Shown here: one piece after another, positions 44,050 to 53,740 of the stretch
How the letters are laid out: each line of letters begins with the position of its first letter
Numbering within the stretch: position 1 is the stretch's first letter
From: Pelagibacteraceae bacterium AG-325-J17
Lineage (GTDB): Bacteria > Pseudomonadota > Alphaproteobacteria > Pelagibacterales > Pelagibacteraceae
Assembly (NCBI GenBank): GCA_003282825.1
Contig: QBYM01000002.1
Coordinates: forward strand, 1 to 64,000
DNA: 64,000 nt
Direction: 5' to 3'
Notes under the pieces: generated by a model
What the model was told of the DNA's origin: nothing
What the model saw: only the letters and a program-made list of their open reading frames with translations
Database searches by the model: none
Program-made: the position numbers and the translations under genes

Positions 44050-45095
44050 AAATTAAAGTTTGAAGATGTTAATTCATAAAGACGACTAATTGTACGTTTG
44101 AATGGTTCTTTTAATGATTTGGAAGAATTTAATTCATTTAATTTTTTTTCAGCCGAAACTGCAATTGGTATTTTCTTATCATAAACTATGTCAATTAAAG
44201 TTATAAACCGTTGTTGTTGATTAGAATTAATGTCGTCAAACTGTGGTATTTTGTCAATAAATATAGATTCTGAAACTTTGATTATTTCTAAATAGTCTTC
44301 AGCACCTAAATTTTGATCACACAATTCATTAAAAGTAAATCTTACTATACCTTCATAGAATTCTTTAATCTGGAAATCTCTTCCTTTAATATTAAGTATC
44401 TTATTAATTTTTTTTTTACCTTTTGAAACCATCCTAAAATATTTGTTCATTTTAAAATTAGTTTCTTCATTTAAAGGAAAAAAGTATCTATCATTTTGAT
44501 TGTCTTTTGATTTTCTATAGTCATCTTCAATTAAAAGTTCATGTTCTATTGTCCTATTTTTCATAATTTCAATAAATGGCTTAAATTGATCTCTTTGCAA
44601 ACCATCTTTATAAAGGTCTTTTATAAGTATATTTGACGAAAAAATAACTTTAATATTTTCCTCAAATATCTCTTCAAACAATCTTCCTAAAATCATTGCA
44701 TCAACAATATTAGTGACTTGAAATTCATCAAAGTAAAGAATTTCAGTTTTTTTATTTAAATCCCTTACAAAATTTTTTATTCCATTTTCCTTATCTTTAT
44801 TTTCAAAAATATGATTATGAAATTTAATCATAAATTCATTGAAATGAAGTCTCAATTTTTTTTCTTTTAATGTATTAAAAAAAAAATTAAGAATCATCGT
44901 TTTGCCAACCCCTACATCTCCAACTAAGTAGAATCCTAATTTACTCTTCTCTTTTTTAAAAAATTTTCTTAGAAAATTTTGATTAAAATTACTTGAATAG
45001 TAATCCTTAAGTTTGTCTATTATATCAATTTGATTTTGATTAATTTCATATTGCTTATCTTCACAATGATTTAAAAATAATTTGTTTAAATTCAT
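44046..45095 (-). CDS. zapE: ZapE/AFG1-family ATPase
   Basis: The 349-residue AFG1-type AAA-like ATPase has Walker A GDVGVGKTMILNFFF (about residues 57-71), LYFDEFQVTNIVDAMIL as Walker B/sensor and NRTIEHELL. In gammaproteobacteria ZapE acts at the Z-ring, and in mitochondria homologues aid turnover of respiratory complexes. It overlaps both neighbours by 4 nt (cupin upstream, yjbQ-like downstream), so expression is coupled. Confidence 0.92.
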   Translation of the reverse strand: MNLNKLFLNHCEDKQYEINQNQIDIIDKLKDYYSSNFNQNFLRKFFKKEKSKLGFYLVGDVGVGKTMILNFFFNTLKEKKLRLHFNEFMIKFHNHIFENKDKENGIKNFVRDLNKKTEILYFDEFQVTNIVDAMILGRLFEEIFEENIKVIFSSNILIKDLYKDGLQRDQFKPFIEIMKNRTIEHELLIEDDYRKSKDNQNDRYFFPLNEETNFKMNKYFRMVSKGKKKINKILNIKGRDFQIKEFYEGIVRFTFNELCDQNLGAEDYLEIIKVSESIFIDKIPQFDDINSNQQQRFITLIDIVYDKKIPIAVSAEKKLNELNSSKSLKEPFKRTISRLYELTSSNFNL

Positions 45096-45520
45096 TTTTT
45101 TGTTTTAAAATCCATTCCGTACTCTGATCTTGGTCCACGTCTCAATCCAAAAGGACCTGAAATAAATATCGTTAAAGGCTTCGTACCAGGTTTTAAATCA
45201 ACTCTATGTAAATTATTAGCTGATCTAAAACCAATGTATCCTGGTGGTCTCCAATATTTTCCTGTGGTCAAAGTTTCCCAATAACCTCCTCTTAATATTA
45301 TCGTAATATATGGAAATGTATGATTATGAACTCCGTCTCCATGATCATCAGCCAACATTTCATGGATCAAGATGTTAAAGGGAAACCATTTTGGTCTATG
45401 TCTCAAAAGAACATAGTACCTATTCATCCATGGTTTGGCTTCAGCATATCTAGGATGGGAGGGTCCTCTATCTAGAACAACTTTTTTTCTTCCAATTTTT
45501 TCTAAGAATCTTAAAAACAT
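45092..45520 (-). CDS. Cupin-fold protein
   Basis: The 142-residue protein has a cupin metal motif, GDGVHNHTFPYITIILRGGYWE, with the HxH pair and trailing Glu, and a second motif region GFRSANNLHRVDL. The N-terminal segment with KPWMNRYYVLLRHRPKWFPFNILIHEM is conserved-looking. It may be a dioxygenase-type or sugar-binding cupin. No substrate can be given. It starts two bases after the bamB-like stop and overlaps zapE by 4 nt. Confidence 0.75.
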   Translation of the reverse strand: MFLRFLEKIGRKKVVLDRGPSHPRYAEAKPWMNRYYVLLRHRPKWFPFNILIHEMLADDHGDGVHNHTFPYITIILRGGYWETLTTGKYWRPPGYIGFRSANNLHRVDLKPGTKPLTIFISGPFGLRRGPRSEYGMDFKTKK

Positions 45521-45522
45521 AT

Positions 45523-46821
45523 TTAATCATATTGAATTATAGATCCATTTTTAACAACAAATAAATTTCCACCTTGAATGTAAGGTTTCGATATAAAGTT
45601 GCGAGCAACTTTTTCAGCTTTTAACACATCTCCTGAATTTAAATTTATTATTATTAAACTTCCATCTGAATTACTCAGATAAAGTTTATTACTACCAATA
45701 GAAAAACCTGTTGGTTTTAAATTCTTTCTTTTTTTTTGATCATAATTTTTATAAAGATCGTTAATTTTAATTATATTACCCTGTTTGTTTTGAAGAGTAA
45801 AAAGATGTCCACTATTTGAAACGGTAAAAATAAAATCATCAACTATAATGGGTGTTAAAATAGAATTAATTTCATTAATCCAATTAATTGTTCCAGTTTT
45901 CAAATCAACTGAATAAAATTGACCTTTATTATTTGAAAAATAAATTGAATTACCATCACTTATTAATTTTGAGTAGTTAAAATTATACGTCTCATTAGCA
46001 ATATTACTTTTTTGAGTGGGAAGTTGCCATTGTATTAATCCTGAGGATATGTCAACTGCTGTAATATCCCCTATTGAGTTGTTAAAAATAATTAAGTTAT
46101 CTTTAATTATTAACGAAAATTTTGATTTTGAAACAGTAAAAGAGTCTTCTGTCTGTACATTCCAACATTCAGAACCATCATTTAAATAAAAACATCTTAA
46201 AATATTTTTGTAATCAACTACAAAAAATTTGTTAACTTTAATTTTTATTTCTGAATTAAATGGATAATCACTTTTATTAGACCAAATTAAATCTCCTGAA
46301 TTGCTATTAATTGAAAAGATTTTTGAAATATTATCAGCTACTATTAAGTTATTGTTTACCAAAGAAAGTGACAAAATCGGATTTAATTTTTTTTCACTTT
46401 TAGAATAATAATTTTTTATCCAAGAAATTTTTTTATTTTCATCAATTCTTATGATGTCTCCTTTTTTATTAAAAAATATTAAACCATTATCTAAAAATAA
46501 TGGTTCAAAATTAGATTGCGCAAAATTTTCAAATTTTGAAAATTTATGAGTTGCAATTTTATTAAGATGTCCCTCATATTCCAGTGATCCAAAGTTATTG
46601 AGTTTATTATTAGTTTTTTTATTATTTTGACTTTTAGACAAGTCTAATTTTAATGAAGCATTTAATTCACTCACTACATTTTCTTTTTCGACAAGAATTT
46701 TTTTTAAATTCTTGTTTTCATTTTCAATTTTTTCTTTCTCATTCCATAGTTTTGAATTCTTATTTAATGAACAATTATTTAGAAGAAAAGAAATTAAGAT
46801 AAATATTAATAGTTTATTCAC
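45523..46821 (-). CDS. bamB: BamB-like outer-membrane assembly lipoprotein (PQQ-like beta-propeller)
   Basis: The 432-residue protein has a lipoprotein signal (IFILISFLLNNC, lipidated Cys17). A short coiled segment with ENENKNLKKILVEKENVV follows. An eight-bladed PQQ-like propeller has repeats around GDLIWSNK, GLIQWQLPT and GTINWINE. BamB helps the BAM complex insert outer-membrane proteins. It follows the TPR gene with an 8-nt overlap, the usual YfgM-BamB order. The der gene, often next, is absent here. Confidence 0.87.
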   Translation of the reverse strand: MNKLLIFILISFLLNNCSLNKNSKLWNEKEKIENENKNLKKILVEKENVVSELNASLKLDLSKSQNNKKTNNKLNNFGSLEYEGHLNKIATHKFSKFENFAQSNFEPLFLDNGLIFFNKKGDIIRIDENKKISWIKNYYSKSEKKLNPILSLSLVNNNLIVADNISKIFSINSNSGDLIWSNKSDYPFNSEIKIKVNKFFVVDYKNILRCFYLNDGSECWNVQTEDSFTVSKSKFSLIIKDNLIIFNNSIGDITAVDISSGLIQWQLPTQKSNIANETYNFNYSKLISDGNSIYFSNNKGQFYSVDLKTGTINWINEINSILTPIIVDDFIFTVSNSGHLFTLQNKQGNIIKINDLYKNYDQKKRKNLKPTGFSIGSNKLYLSNSDGSLIIINLNSGDVLKAEKVARNFISKPYIQGGNLFVVKNGSIIQYD

Positions 46822-47458
46822 TAAGATCTCGGTTTAATCTTTTTTGAGTTTCTTTTATTATATCCTTATTAGCATTTTTTGTATTTAGTATTTGATTAAA
46901 AAATTCTTTTGACTTTTGTTTTTCATTTTTTGAGTAAAAATATTCTGCCAATAAATATAATCCATGTGACTTCCAAATGCTTTTTGAATTAATGATTGGG
47001 TTCAATATATTCAATAATTCATTTTCATTAGTGGTATCAGCATTAAAAAGAGCCTTTTTATATATTATAAGATTTTTAATTTCATAATCTAAGGAAGTTT
47101 TATTTATAAGAACATCAAATAAATAATTAATTTCATTTTTATCTTTTATCAAATTTTCGTCGATCAAATAATATAGTGCCAAAGGAGAATATGTGCTGTT
47201 TTTATCCTCAATAATTTCTTTCATCTCAGGGATAATTTTAGAGTCATCACCGTTCTTATGTTCAATTATTGCACTATTATATCTATTTGAAATTTTCTCT
47301 TTATTTTGGTCTTTATAAATTTGATATATGTAAAAACTTAATATTGAAAATATTAAAAAAATTGTAATTGATGCTAATATTTTTTTATTATTTATAAAAA
47401 AATCTTTAATTTTTTGATTTCTTGTATTGCTATTAATTATTGAGATTTCTTCATCCAT
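46814..47458 (-). CDS. Membrane-anchored TPR-like protein (YfgM type)
   Basis: The 214-residue protein has a cytoplasmic start, one membrane segment (about residues 29-49, ILASITIFLIFSILSFYIYQI) and a periplasmic helical domain. GLYLLAEYFYSKNEKQKSKEFFNQIL is a TPR-like repeat. YfgM-type proteins work with periplasmic chaperones and the Sec translocon. Overlap with bamB by 8 nt supports the assignment. Sequence divergence is high, so the family call rests partly on context. Confidence 0.78.
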   Translation of the reverse strand: MDEEISIINSNTRNQKIKDFFINNKKILASITIFLIFSILSFYIYQIYKDQNKEKISNRYNSAIIEHKNGDDSKIIPEMKEIIEDKNSTYSPLALYYLIDENLIKDKNEINYLFDVLINKTSLDYEIKNLIIYKKALFNADTTNENELLNILNPIINSKSIWKSHGLYLLAEYFYSKNEKQKSKEFFNQILNTKNANKDIIKETQKRLNRDLSE

Positions 47459-47460
47459 AT

Positions 47461-50130
47461 TTAAATCATATTTCTAAGGACATATTGCAATATGCCTCCA
47501 TTTTTATAATATTCTAATTCATTTTTAGTATCGATCCTACATAATGTTTGAATCTTTTTGATCTCTCCTGAGGCATACTTTATTTCAACCTTAATCTTAT
47601 CAGAGGGGTTAATTCCATTTTCAATTTCCATTACACTTATTAATTCAGATCCAATTAAATTAAGTTTTTTTCTATCTATATCATCAATAAATTGTAATGG
47701 TAAAATACCCATACCAATCAAATTTGATCTATGAATTCTTTCAAAGCTTTCAGCAATTACAGTTTTTACTCCTAATAGTTTTGTTCCTTTAGCAGCCCAA
47801 TCTCTTGAAGAACCTGTTCCATACTCTTTACCTCCAATAACAACTAGGTCTGTTCCTCTTTTTTTATATTCCACAACTGCATCATAAATTGGCATTACTT
47901 TATCTTCAGGGTACAGCTTAGTAAAACCTCCCTCTGTACCTGGGGCCATTTCATTCCTAATTCTTATATTAGCAAAAGTTCCTCTCATCATAACTTCATG
48001 ATTACCTCTTCTTGAACCATAGGAATTATAATCTTTAGGTAATATTTGATGTTTCATAAAATATTCACCAGTAGGGCTTTCTTTCTGAATATTTCCAGCG
48101 GGTGAAATGTGATCTGTTGTGACCATATCACCTAAGATCAGTAATGGTCTAGCATCTTTAATTTCTTGAAAACCCTCTGGTTCATCTGGAAGGTTGTCAA
48201 AAAAAGGAGGTTTTTTTACATAGGTAGAATTTTCTTCCCAATTGTAAATGCTTGTTTTTTCTGTTTTGATTTCTTGCCACTGTTTTGGTCCTTCAGAAAC
48301 ATTTGAGTATCTTTTAACAAACATTTCAGCGTTTAAAGATGATTTAAGAGTATCTTCTATTTCTTTATTAGTCGGCCAAATATCTTTCATAAAAACATTA
48401 TTTCCATTTTTATCTTTTCCAAAAGAGTCTTTGTACAAATCAAATTCCATATGTCCTGCTAAAGCATAAGCAACTACTAAAGGAGGAGATGCTAAATAAT
48501 TTGCTTTAATATGAGGAGAAATTCTTCCTTCAAAATTTCTATTTCCAGATAAAACTGAAACACCGTAAATATCTTCTTTTTGGATAGCTTCAACTATATT
48601 ATCTGCCAACGGACCAGAATTTCCAATGCATGTAGTGCAGCCATAACCAACCAAATTAAAACCTAATTTGTCTAAATAAATGTTTAAACCAGCTTTGGCT
48701 AAATAATCTGTAACCACTTGAGACCCTGGAGCTAACGAAGTTTTTACCCAAGGTTTTACATCAAGACCAAGCTCTACAGCCTTTTTTGCTAGCAAACCTG
48801 CTCCTATAAGAACATTTGGATTTGAAGTATTTGTGCAAGATGTAATTGCTGCAATTAGAATAGATCCATCTTTTATTTCAAAATCAGTATTAGGAACTTT
48901 AATTATTGAAAAATCTTTTTTATTAGTTATTTCTTTAAAACTTTTTTTAAAGCTTGTTGATGCATCAGTTAGCAAAACTTTGTCTTGAGGTCTTTTTGGT
49001 CCAGAAATTGTAGGTACTATTGTAGACATATCCAGAGTTAAAGTATCTGTAAATTCAATATCATCACTTGCCCATAATCCTTGAGCTTTTGCATACTCCT
49101 CCACTATTTTTACTGTGGACTGATCTCTTCCAGAAAATTTTAAATATTTTAAAGTCTCATCATCTATTGGAAAAAATCCACACGTTGCACCATACTCTGG
49201 AGCCATATTAGCTATTGTTGCTCGATCAGCTAGAGTTAAATTCTTCAAACCATCACCATAAAACTCTACAAATTTTCCAACAACCCCCTTATCTCTTAAC
49301 ATCTTAACAACTGTTAAAACTAAGTCAGTAGCTGTAGTGCCCTCAGGCATTTTATTTTTTACTTCAAAACCAATAACTTCTGGAATTAACATAGATATTG
49401 GTTGACCTAACATTCCTGCTTCTGCTTCTATACCTCCAACACCCCATCCTAAAACAGACAAGCCATTAACCATTGTTGTATGACTATCTGTACCAACAAG
49501 TGTATCAGGAAATAAATAATTTTGACCTTTGTGTTCAGCTGACCAAACAACTTTTGAAAGATATTCAAGATTAACTTGATGACAAATCCCCGTTCCTGGT
49601 GGAACTATTCTAAAGTTATTAAATGCCTGTTGTCCCCATTTAAGAAAAGAGTATCGTTCTCCATTTCTATTAAATTCAATTTCAACATTTTTATCAAAAG
49701 AGTCTGCTTTTGCAGATTGATCTACTTGTACCGAGTGGTCAATAACAAGGTCTACAGCTGAAAGAGGGTTAATTGTATTTGGATCTTTATTTTTGTCCTT
49801 AACAGCTTCTCGCATAGCAGCAAGATCTGCTACTGCAGGTATTCCAGTGTAGTCTTGAAGTAAAACTCTTGCGGGTCTATATGCTATTTCAGTTTTAGAT
49901 TTTTTTTCTTTAAGCCATTTTTTTATTGCTTCAATTTGATTTTTAGTAACTGACAAGTCATCTTCATATCTTAAAAGATTTTCAAGTAATACCTTAAGGG
50001 ATTTGGGTAGCTTTGATATACCATCTAAGCCATTAGTCTCAGCTTTAGATAAAGAAAAAATTTTAAAGTCTTTATTATTAATCTTTATATCTGTTAATGA
50101 ATTGTATGAATTTTTTGTACCTGGTTTCAT
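47461..50130 (-). CDS. acnA: Aconitate hydratase A
   Basis: AcnA (889 residues) interconverts citrate and isocitrate in the TCA and glyoxylate cycles. The 4Fe-4S cysteines lie in AAITSCTNTSNP and GCTTCIGNSGPL. DSHTTMVNGL, RNFEGRISP and a C-terminal swivel domain with GSSRDWAAKGTKLLG are present. It is complete. The gene follows lysE by 3 nt and precedes the TPR gene by 2 nt. Confidence 0.98.
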   Translation of the reverse strand: MKPGTKNSYNSLTDIKINNKDFKIFSLSKAETNGLDGISKLPKSLKVLLENLLRYEDDLSVTKNQIEAIKKWLKEKKSKTEIAYRPARVLLQDYTGIPAVADLAAMREAVKDKNKDPNTINPLSAVDLVIDHSVQVDQSAKADSFDKNVEIEFNRNGERYSFLKWGQQAFNNFRIVPPGTGICHQVNLEYLSKVVWSAEHKGQNYLFPDTLVGTDSHTTMVNGLSVLGWGVGGIEAEAGMLGQPISMLIPEVIGFEVKNKMPEGTTATDLVLTVVKMLRDKGVVGKFVEFYGDGLKNLTLADRATIANMAPEYGATCGFFPIDDETLKYLKFSGRDQSTVKIVEEYAKAQGLWASDDIEFTDTLTLDMSTIVPTISGPKRPQDKVLLTDASTSFKKSFKEITNKKDFSIIKVPNTDFEIKDGSILIAAITSCTNTSNPNVLIGAGLLAKKAVELGLDVKPWVKTSLAPGSQVVTDYLAKAGLNIYLDKLGFNLVGYGCTTCIGNSGPLADNIVEAIQKEDIYGVSVLSGNRNFEGRISPHIKANYLASPPLVVAYALAGHMEFDLYKDSFGKDKNGNNVFMKDIWPTNKEIEDTLKSSLNAEMFVKRYSNVSEGPKQWQEIKTEKTSIYNWEENSTYVKKPPFFDNLPDEPEGFQEIKDARPLLILGDMVTTDHISPAGNIQKESPTGEYFMKHQILPKDYNSYGSRRGNHEVMMRGTFANIRIRNEMAPGTEGGFTKLYPEDKVMPIYDAVVEYKKRGTDLVVIGGKEYGTGSSRDWAAKGTKLLGVKTVIAESFERIHRSNLIGMGILPLQFIDDIDRKKLNLIGSELISVMEIENGINPSDKIKVEIKYASGEIKKIQTLCRIDTKNELEYYKNGGILQYVLRNMI

Positions 50131-50133
50131 GTA

Positions 50134-50724
50134 TTATATATAAAAAGTAATTATGCTTAAAATAAGAAGCAGTGACATAACACAATTAAAGTATTTAATA
50201 AATTTCTCATTTGTCGCAAATTTCCTTAGATATTTACCCACAAATGTCCAAAAAGTAATGCTGCTTAAAGAAACTAAGAATGCAAAAAAAATAACTTGAG
50301 TCGCATATTTGAAATAGTTCTCTCCATGTTCGACATAAGTGGATACAATGATTATACCAATTAATACACCTTTGGGATTTAAGAATTGAAAAATAAATGT
50401 TTCAATGAACTTTACTGGGTTTTCATTTTTTTTCTCACTATCTATCTTAGAAAAATAAATTTTATAAGCTAAGTAAACTAAAAATATACTTCCTAAATAT
50501 TTTAAAGAAACTTGAATAATAGGAAATATTTTGAAAACATTTACTAAACCAATAGTTAATAAAAAAATAAGAAAAGTAAATCCTAATGCAACTCCAAAAA
50601 TATGTGGTAATGTTTTTTTTATACCAAAATTAAAACCTGAATAAGAAGCTATTACATTGTTCGGACCTGGGGTGTAGGCTGCTACTATCCAAAACAAAGC
50701 CATTGATAAAATTTCAGGATGCAT
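50134..50724 (-). CDS. LysE/RhtB-family amino-acid exporter
   Basis: The 196-residue membrane protein has about six helices and the family start AAYTPGPNNVIASYSGFNFGIKKTLPHIFGVALGF, then YLGSIFLVYLAYKI and QFLNPKGVLIG. LysE-type proteins export amino acids and their analogues. The substrate is unknown. It lies 4 nt downstream of csaA and is followed by acnA. Confidence 0.93.
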   Translation of the reverse strand: MHPEILSMALFWIVAAYTPGPNNVIASYSGFNFGIKKTLPHIFGVALGFTFLIFLLTIGLVNVFKIFPIIQVSLKYLGSIFLVYLAYKIYFSKIDSEKKNENPVKFIETFIFQFLNPKGVLIGIIIVSTYVEHGENYFKYATQVIFFAFLVSLSSITFWTFVGKYLRKFATNEKFIKYFNCVMSLLLILSIITFYI

Positions 50725-50728
50725 GAAA

Positions 50729-51070
50729 TTAGGCTATAGGAAGACCATTTTCAGATTTCTGTGATGGGTGTACAAGGATTACTTTACCTTCTTTATCAAT
50801 TGAACCTAAAATTAAAACTTGAGAAATTACTCCAGCAATATTTTTTTCAGCAAAATTGCAAACACCTATAACTTGTTTACCTTTTAAATTTTCTTCATTG
50901 TAGTAATGAGTAATCTGAGCTGACGATTGCTTAATACCAATTTCTTCTCCAAAATCTACTTCAACAACTAATGAGGGTTTTCTAGCTTTTTCATTTTTTT
51001 TTACTGAAATCACTGTTCCAACTCTAATATCAACTTTATCAAAAATATCGTATGTTATTTCTTCTTTCAT
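50729..51070 (-). CDS. csaA: CsaA-type tRNA-binding domain protein
   Basis: The 113-residue protein is a single OB-fold tRNA-binding domain: FDKVDIRVGTVISVK, KPSLVVEVDFGEEIGIKQSSAQIT, GKQVIGVCNFAEKNIAG and HPSQKSENG at the end. CsaA is described as a chaperone for protein export, and the same fold binds tRNA. It is divergent from argE with only 29 nt between the start codons. Confidence 0.93.
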   Translation of the reverse strand: MKEEITYDIFDKVDIRVGTVISVKKNEKARKPSLVVEVDFGEEIGIKQSSAQITHYYNEENLKGKQVIGVCNFAEKNIAGVISQVLILGSIDKEGKVILVHPSQKSENGLPIA

Positions 51071-51099
51071 AAATGCAGTATTTATATTAATTATTGGTT

Positions 51100-52290
51100 A
51101 TGAGTACAGATATTAATTTAGAAGAATTATACAATAGTTCTGTAAAAATTTTATCAGATCTAATAGGTTTTAGGACTATTTCAGGAGAAGATAATAGTGA
51201 ATTAATTAATTATTGTCAAAATTTACTAAAAAAACTTGGTGCAACATCTTTTAAGACATTTGATAATGAAAAAAAAAGAGTAAATCTTTTTGCAACTATT
51301 AAAGCAAAAAAATCTAATGGTGCTAAACCAATAATTTTATCTGGTCATACCGATACAGTTCCTGTCTCTAAAAGTTGGAGTACCGATCCTTTTAAAGCAA
51401 CAATAAAGGGTGATAAACTTTATGGCAGAGGTTCTTGTGATATGAAAGGTTTTATAGCGTGTACTTTAGCTTTTGCTCCAATTTATGCAAAAATAAATTT
51501 GAATAGAGATATCCATTTTTCATTTACCTTTGATGAAGAGACAGCATGTTTAGGAGCTCCTATTTTAATCAAAGAACTTCAAAAAAGAAATATTCAAGAT
51601 GGAATATGTATTATTGGTGAACCTACTAAAATGAAAATCATAGATGCTCATAAAGGTTGTTATGAATATACCACTTATTTTGAGGGGTTAGCAGGGCATA
51701 GTTCTGCTCCACATAAAGGTGTAAGTGCTGTTGAGTTTGCAGCAAGATACGCATCAAAATTAATTGAATTAAGAAATGAACTCAAAAAAAGAGCACCAAA
51801 AGACTCTATATTTGATCCACCTTTTTCGACTTTACAAGTAGGGGGAATATTTGGAGGTATTGCTCATAATGTTATAGCTGACAAGTGTCATATTAATTGG
51901 GAAACGAGACCAGTTGTTAAAGAAGATGGTGAATTTTTAAATAAAAAAATTGATGAATATGCGAATGATATTCTTTTGCCAGAAATGAAAAAAGTTTTTT
52001 CTAAATCAAATATTAGAAAAGAAATAATAGGTGAAGTAACAGGATTCGATCGAGTTGAAAAATCTGAAGCTTGTGAGTTAGTCGCAAGTCTGACAGGTGA
52101 TAACTCAAGAGAGGTTGTATCTTTTGGAACAGAAGCAGGATTATTTCAAGAAATTGGTATGAGCACAGTTGTATGTGGTCCAGGCTCAATTGAACAAGCT
52201 CACAAAGTAGATGAATTTATAGAACTTAATGAATTAAAAAAGTGTTTAAAGTTTTTAGATGGTTTAAAAAAACAATCTCTTCTAAATTAA
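51100..52290 (+). CDS. argE: Acetylornithine deacetylase (M20 family)
   Basis: The M20 enzyme removes the acetyl group of N-acetylornithine in arginine synthesis. I start it at ATG 51100 (MSTDINLEELY, 396 residues) rather than a TTG two codons earlier. Zinc ligands are seen in LSGHTDTVPV, GRGSCDMKGF, FDEETACLGA, GEPTKM and QAHKVDEF. Close relatives can deacetylate or deformylate other amides. The stop overlaps the convergent aldehyde dehydrogenase as TTAA. The promoter must lie within or very near the 29-nt divergent gap. Confidence 0.92.
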   Translation: MSTDINLEELYNSSVKILSDLIGFRTISGEDNSELINYCQNLLKKLGATSFKTFDNEKKRVNLFATIKAKKSNGAKPIILSGHTDTVPVSKSWSTDPFKATIKGDKLYGRGSCDMKGFIACTLAFAPIYAKINLNRDIHFSFTFDEETACLGAPILIKELQKRNIQDGICIIGEPTKMKIIDAHKGCYEYTTYFEGLAGHSSAPHKGVSAVEFAARYASKLIELRNELKKRAPKDSIFDPPFSTLQVGGIFGGIAHNVIADKCHINWETRPVVKEDGEFLNKKIDEYANDILLPEMKKVFSKSNIRKEIIGEVTGFDRVEKSEACELVASLTGDNSREVVSFGTEAGLFQEIGMSTVVCGPGSIEQAHKVDEFIELNELKKCLKFLDGLKKQSLLN

Positions 52291-53720
52291 CTCCAGCCAC
52301 CCACAGATTTTACTTCCAAAAATTCCTCAAGGCCATGTTCACCCGCTTCTCTACCAATTCCTGAATGTTTAAAACCTCCAAATGGAGCATCAACTGCAAT
52401 ACCAGCTCCATTTACATCAACCATTCCTGATCTCAGCTTTCTCGCAACTCTTTTTACTTTTTCTGAGTCTTTAGTTTGAATATAGTTTGTTAATCCATAA
52501 GGTGTGTCATTGGCAATTTCAATTGCCTCTTCTTCTGTTTCAAATGGAATCACCGATAATACTGGTCCAAAAATTTCTGTTCTTGCGACTTCCATATTAT
52601 TATTTACATCTGCAAATACAGTAGGTTTTACAAAATAACCCTTGTCTAATCCTGCTGGTTTACCTGGTCCACCTGCAACTAGTTTAGCACCTTCATCTAT
52701 TCCCTTTTTAATTAAAGTTTGAATTTTATTATATTGTGTTTCAGAAATCACTGGACCTATATGCTCTCCTTCTTTTTTAGGATCACCTACCTCAAAATTT
52801 TCTGTGTATTTTTTTAATCTTTCTATTGCGTCACTATACATAGATTTCTCTACTAGCATTCTTGTAGGAGCATTACATGATTGACCTGAATTTCTAAAAC
52901 ATCTTAACGCACCTCTTTCAATTGCTTCAGGATCAGCATCCTTAAAAATAATATTAGCACCTTTGCCTCCTAATTCTAAACTCACTCTTTTAAAATCTTT
53001 AGCAGCATTCTGAGAAATCAAAGCTCCTGCTCTAGTTGATCCTGTAAAAGAAATCATATTTATATCTGGGTGACTTGTAAGTGCATCGCCTGTTGTGGTT
53101 CCATCTCCATTAACTAGATTGAATACTCCTGCAGGAAATTTGGTATCATCTATCAATTCAGCAAGTATCATTGATGATAATGGCGCAAGTTCTGATGGTT
53201 TTAAAACCATTGTACATCCAGATGCAATTGCAGGCATAACTTTTAAGCAAACTTGGTTCATTGGCCAATTCCAAGGTGTAATTAATGCACAAACACCTTT
53301 TGGTTCATAAATAAGTCTTTGGTTTGGAGCATGTTCACCTAATGGTTTTTCAAATTCGAAATTTTTTAAATACCTAATAAAAGACTTTAAATGAGCTGCA
53401 CCTGTTCCAGCTTGAAGTTTTGTAGCAAAGTCTTTTGGTGCACCCATTTCAACAGTAATAGCATTGGCAATATCTGCCCATCTTTTTTTATAATTCTCGT
53501 AAAGTTTTTCTAATAATCTTATTCTTTCTTCTTTCGGTGAAAATGCCCATGAACTATAAGCTTTTTTTGCAGCATTTACTGCTAGATCAACATCCTCTTT
53601 GTTTCCTAATGATATTACAGCACATTCTTCTTCTGTAGCAGGGTTGATTACTTTAATTTCTTCTTTGCTTATTGCTGTCACCCATTTACCATCTATATAA
53701 AAATTTTTTTTATTTTCCAT
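52287..53720 (-). CDS. NAD(P)-dependent aldehyde dehydrogenase
   Basis: The 477-residue enzyme has the ALDH superfamily core: ALITPWNWPMNQ, FTGSTRAGALIS (cofactor), catalytic Glu in SLELGGKGANI and nucleophile Cys in NSGQSCNAPTR. The C-terminal PFGGFKHSGIGREAGEHGLEEFLEVKSV is typical. The substrate is open. It lies 20 nt downstream of the agmatinase-like gene, so an aminoaldehyde from polyamine or guanidino-compound breakdown is a plausible substrate. Confidence 0.92.
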   Translation of the reverse strand: MENKKNFYIDGKWVTAISKEEIKVINPATEEECAVISLGNKEDVDLAVNAAKKAYSSWAFSPKEERIRLLEKLYENYKKRWADIANAITVEMGAPKDFATKLQAGTGAAHLKSFIRYLKNFEFEKPLGEHAPNQRLIYEPKGVCALITPWNWPMNQVCLKVMPAIASGCTMVLKPSELAPLSSMILAELIDDTKFPAGVFNLVNGDGTTTGDALTSHPDINMISFTGSTRAGALISQNAAKDFKRVSLELGGKGANIIFKDADPEAIERGALRCFRNSGQSCNAPTRMLVEKSMYSDAIERLKKYTENFEVGDPKKEGEHIGPVISETQYNKIQTLIKKGIDEGAKLVAGGPGKPAGLDKGYFVKPTVFADVNNNMEVARTEIFGPVLSVIPFETEEEAIEIANDTPYGLTNYIQTKDSEKVKRVARKLRSGMVDVNGAGIAVDAPFGGFKHSGIGREAGEHGLEEFLEVKSVGGWS

Positions 53721-53740
53721 AGCAGACTCCTAACCTTTCC

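Noticed and set aside
48248..48469. 73-codon frame antisense to aconitase
   Set aside because: Inside acnA, with no independent support.
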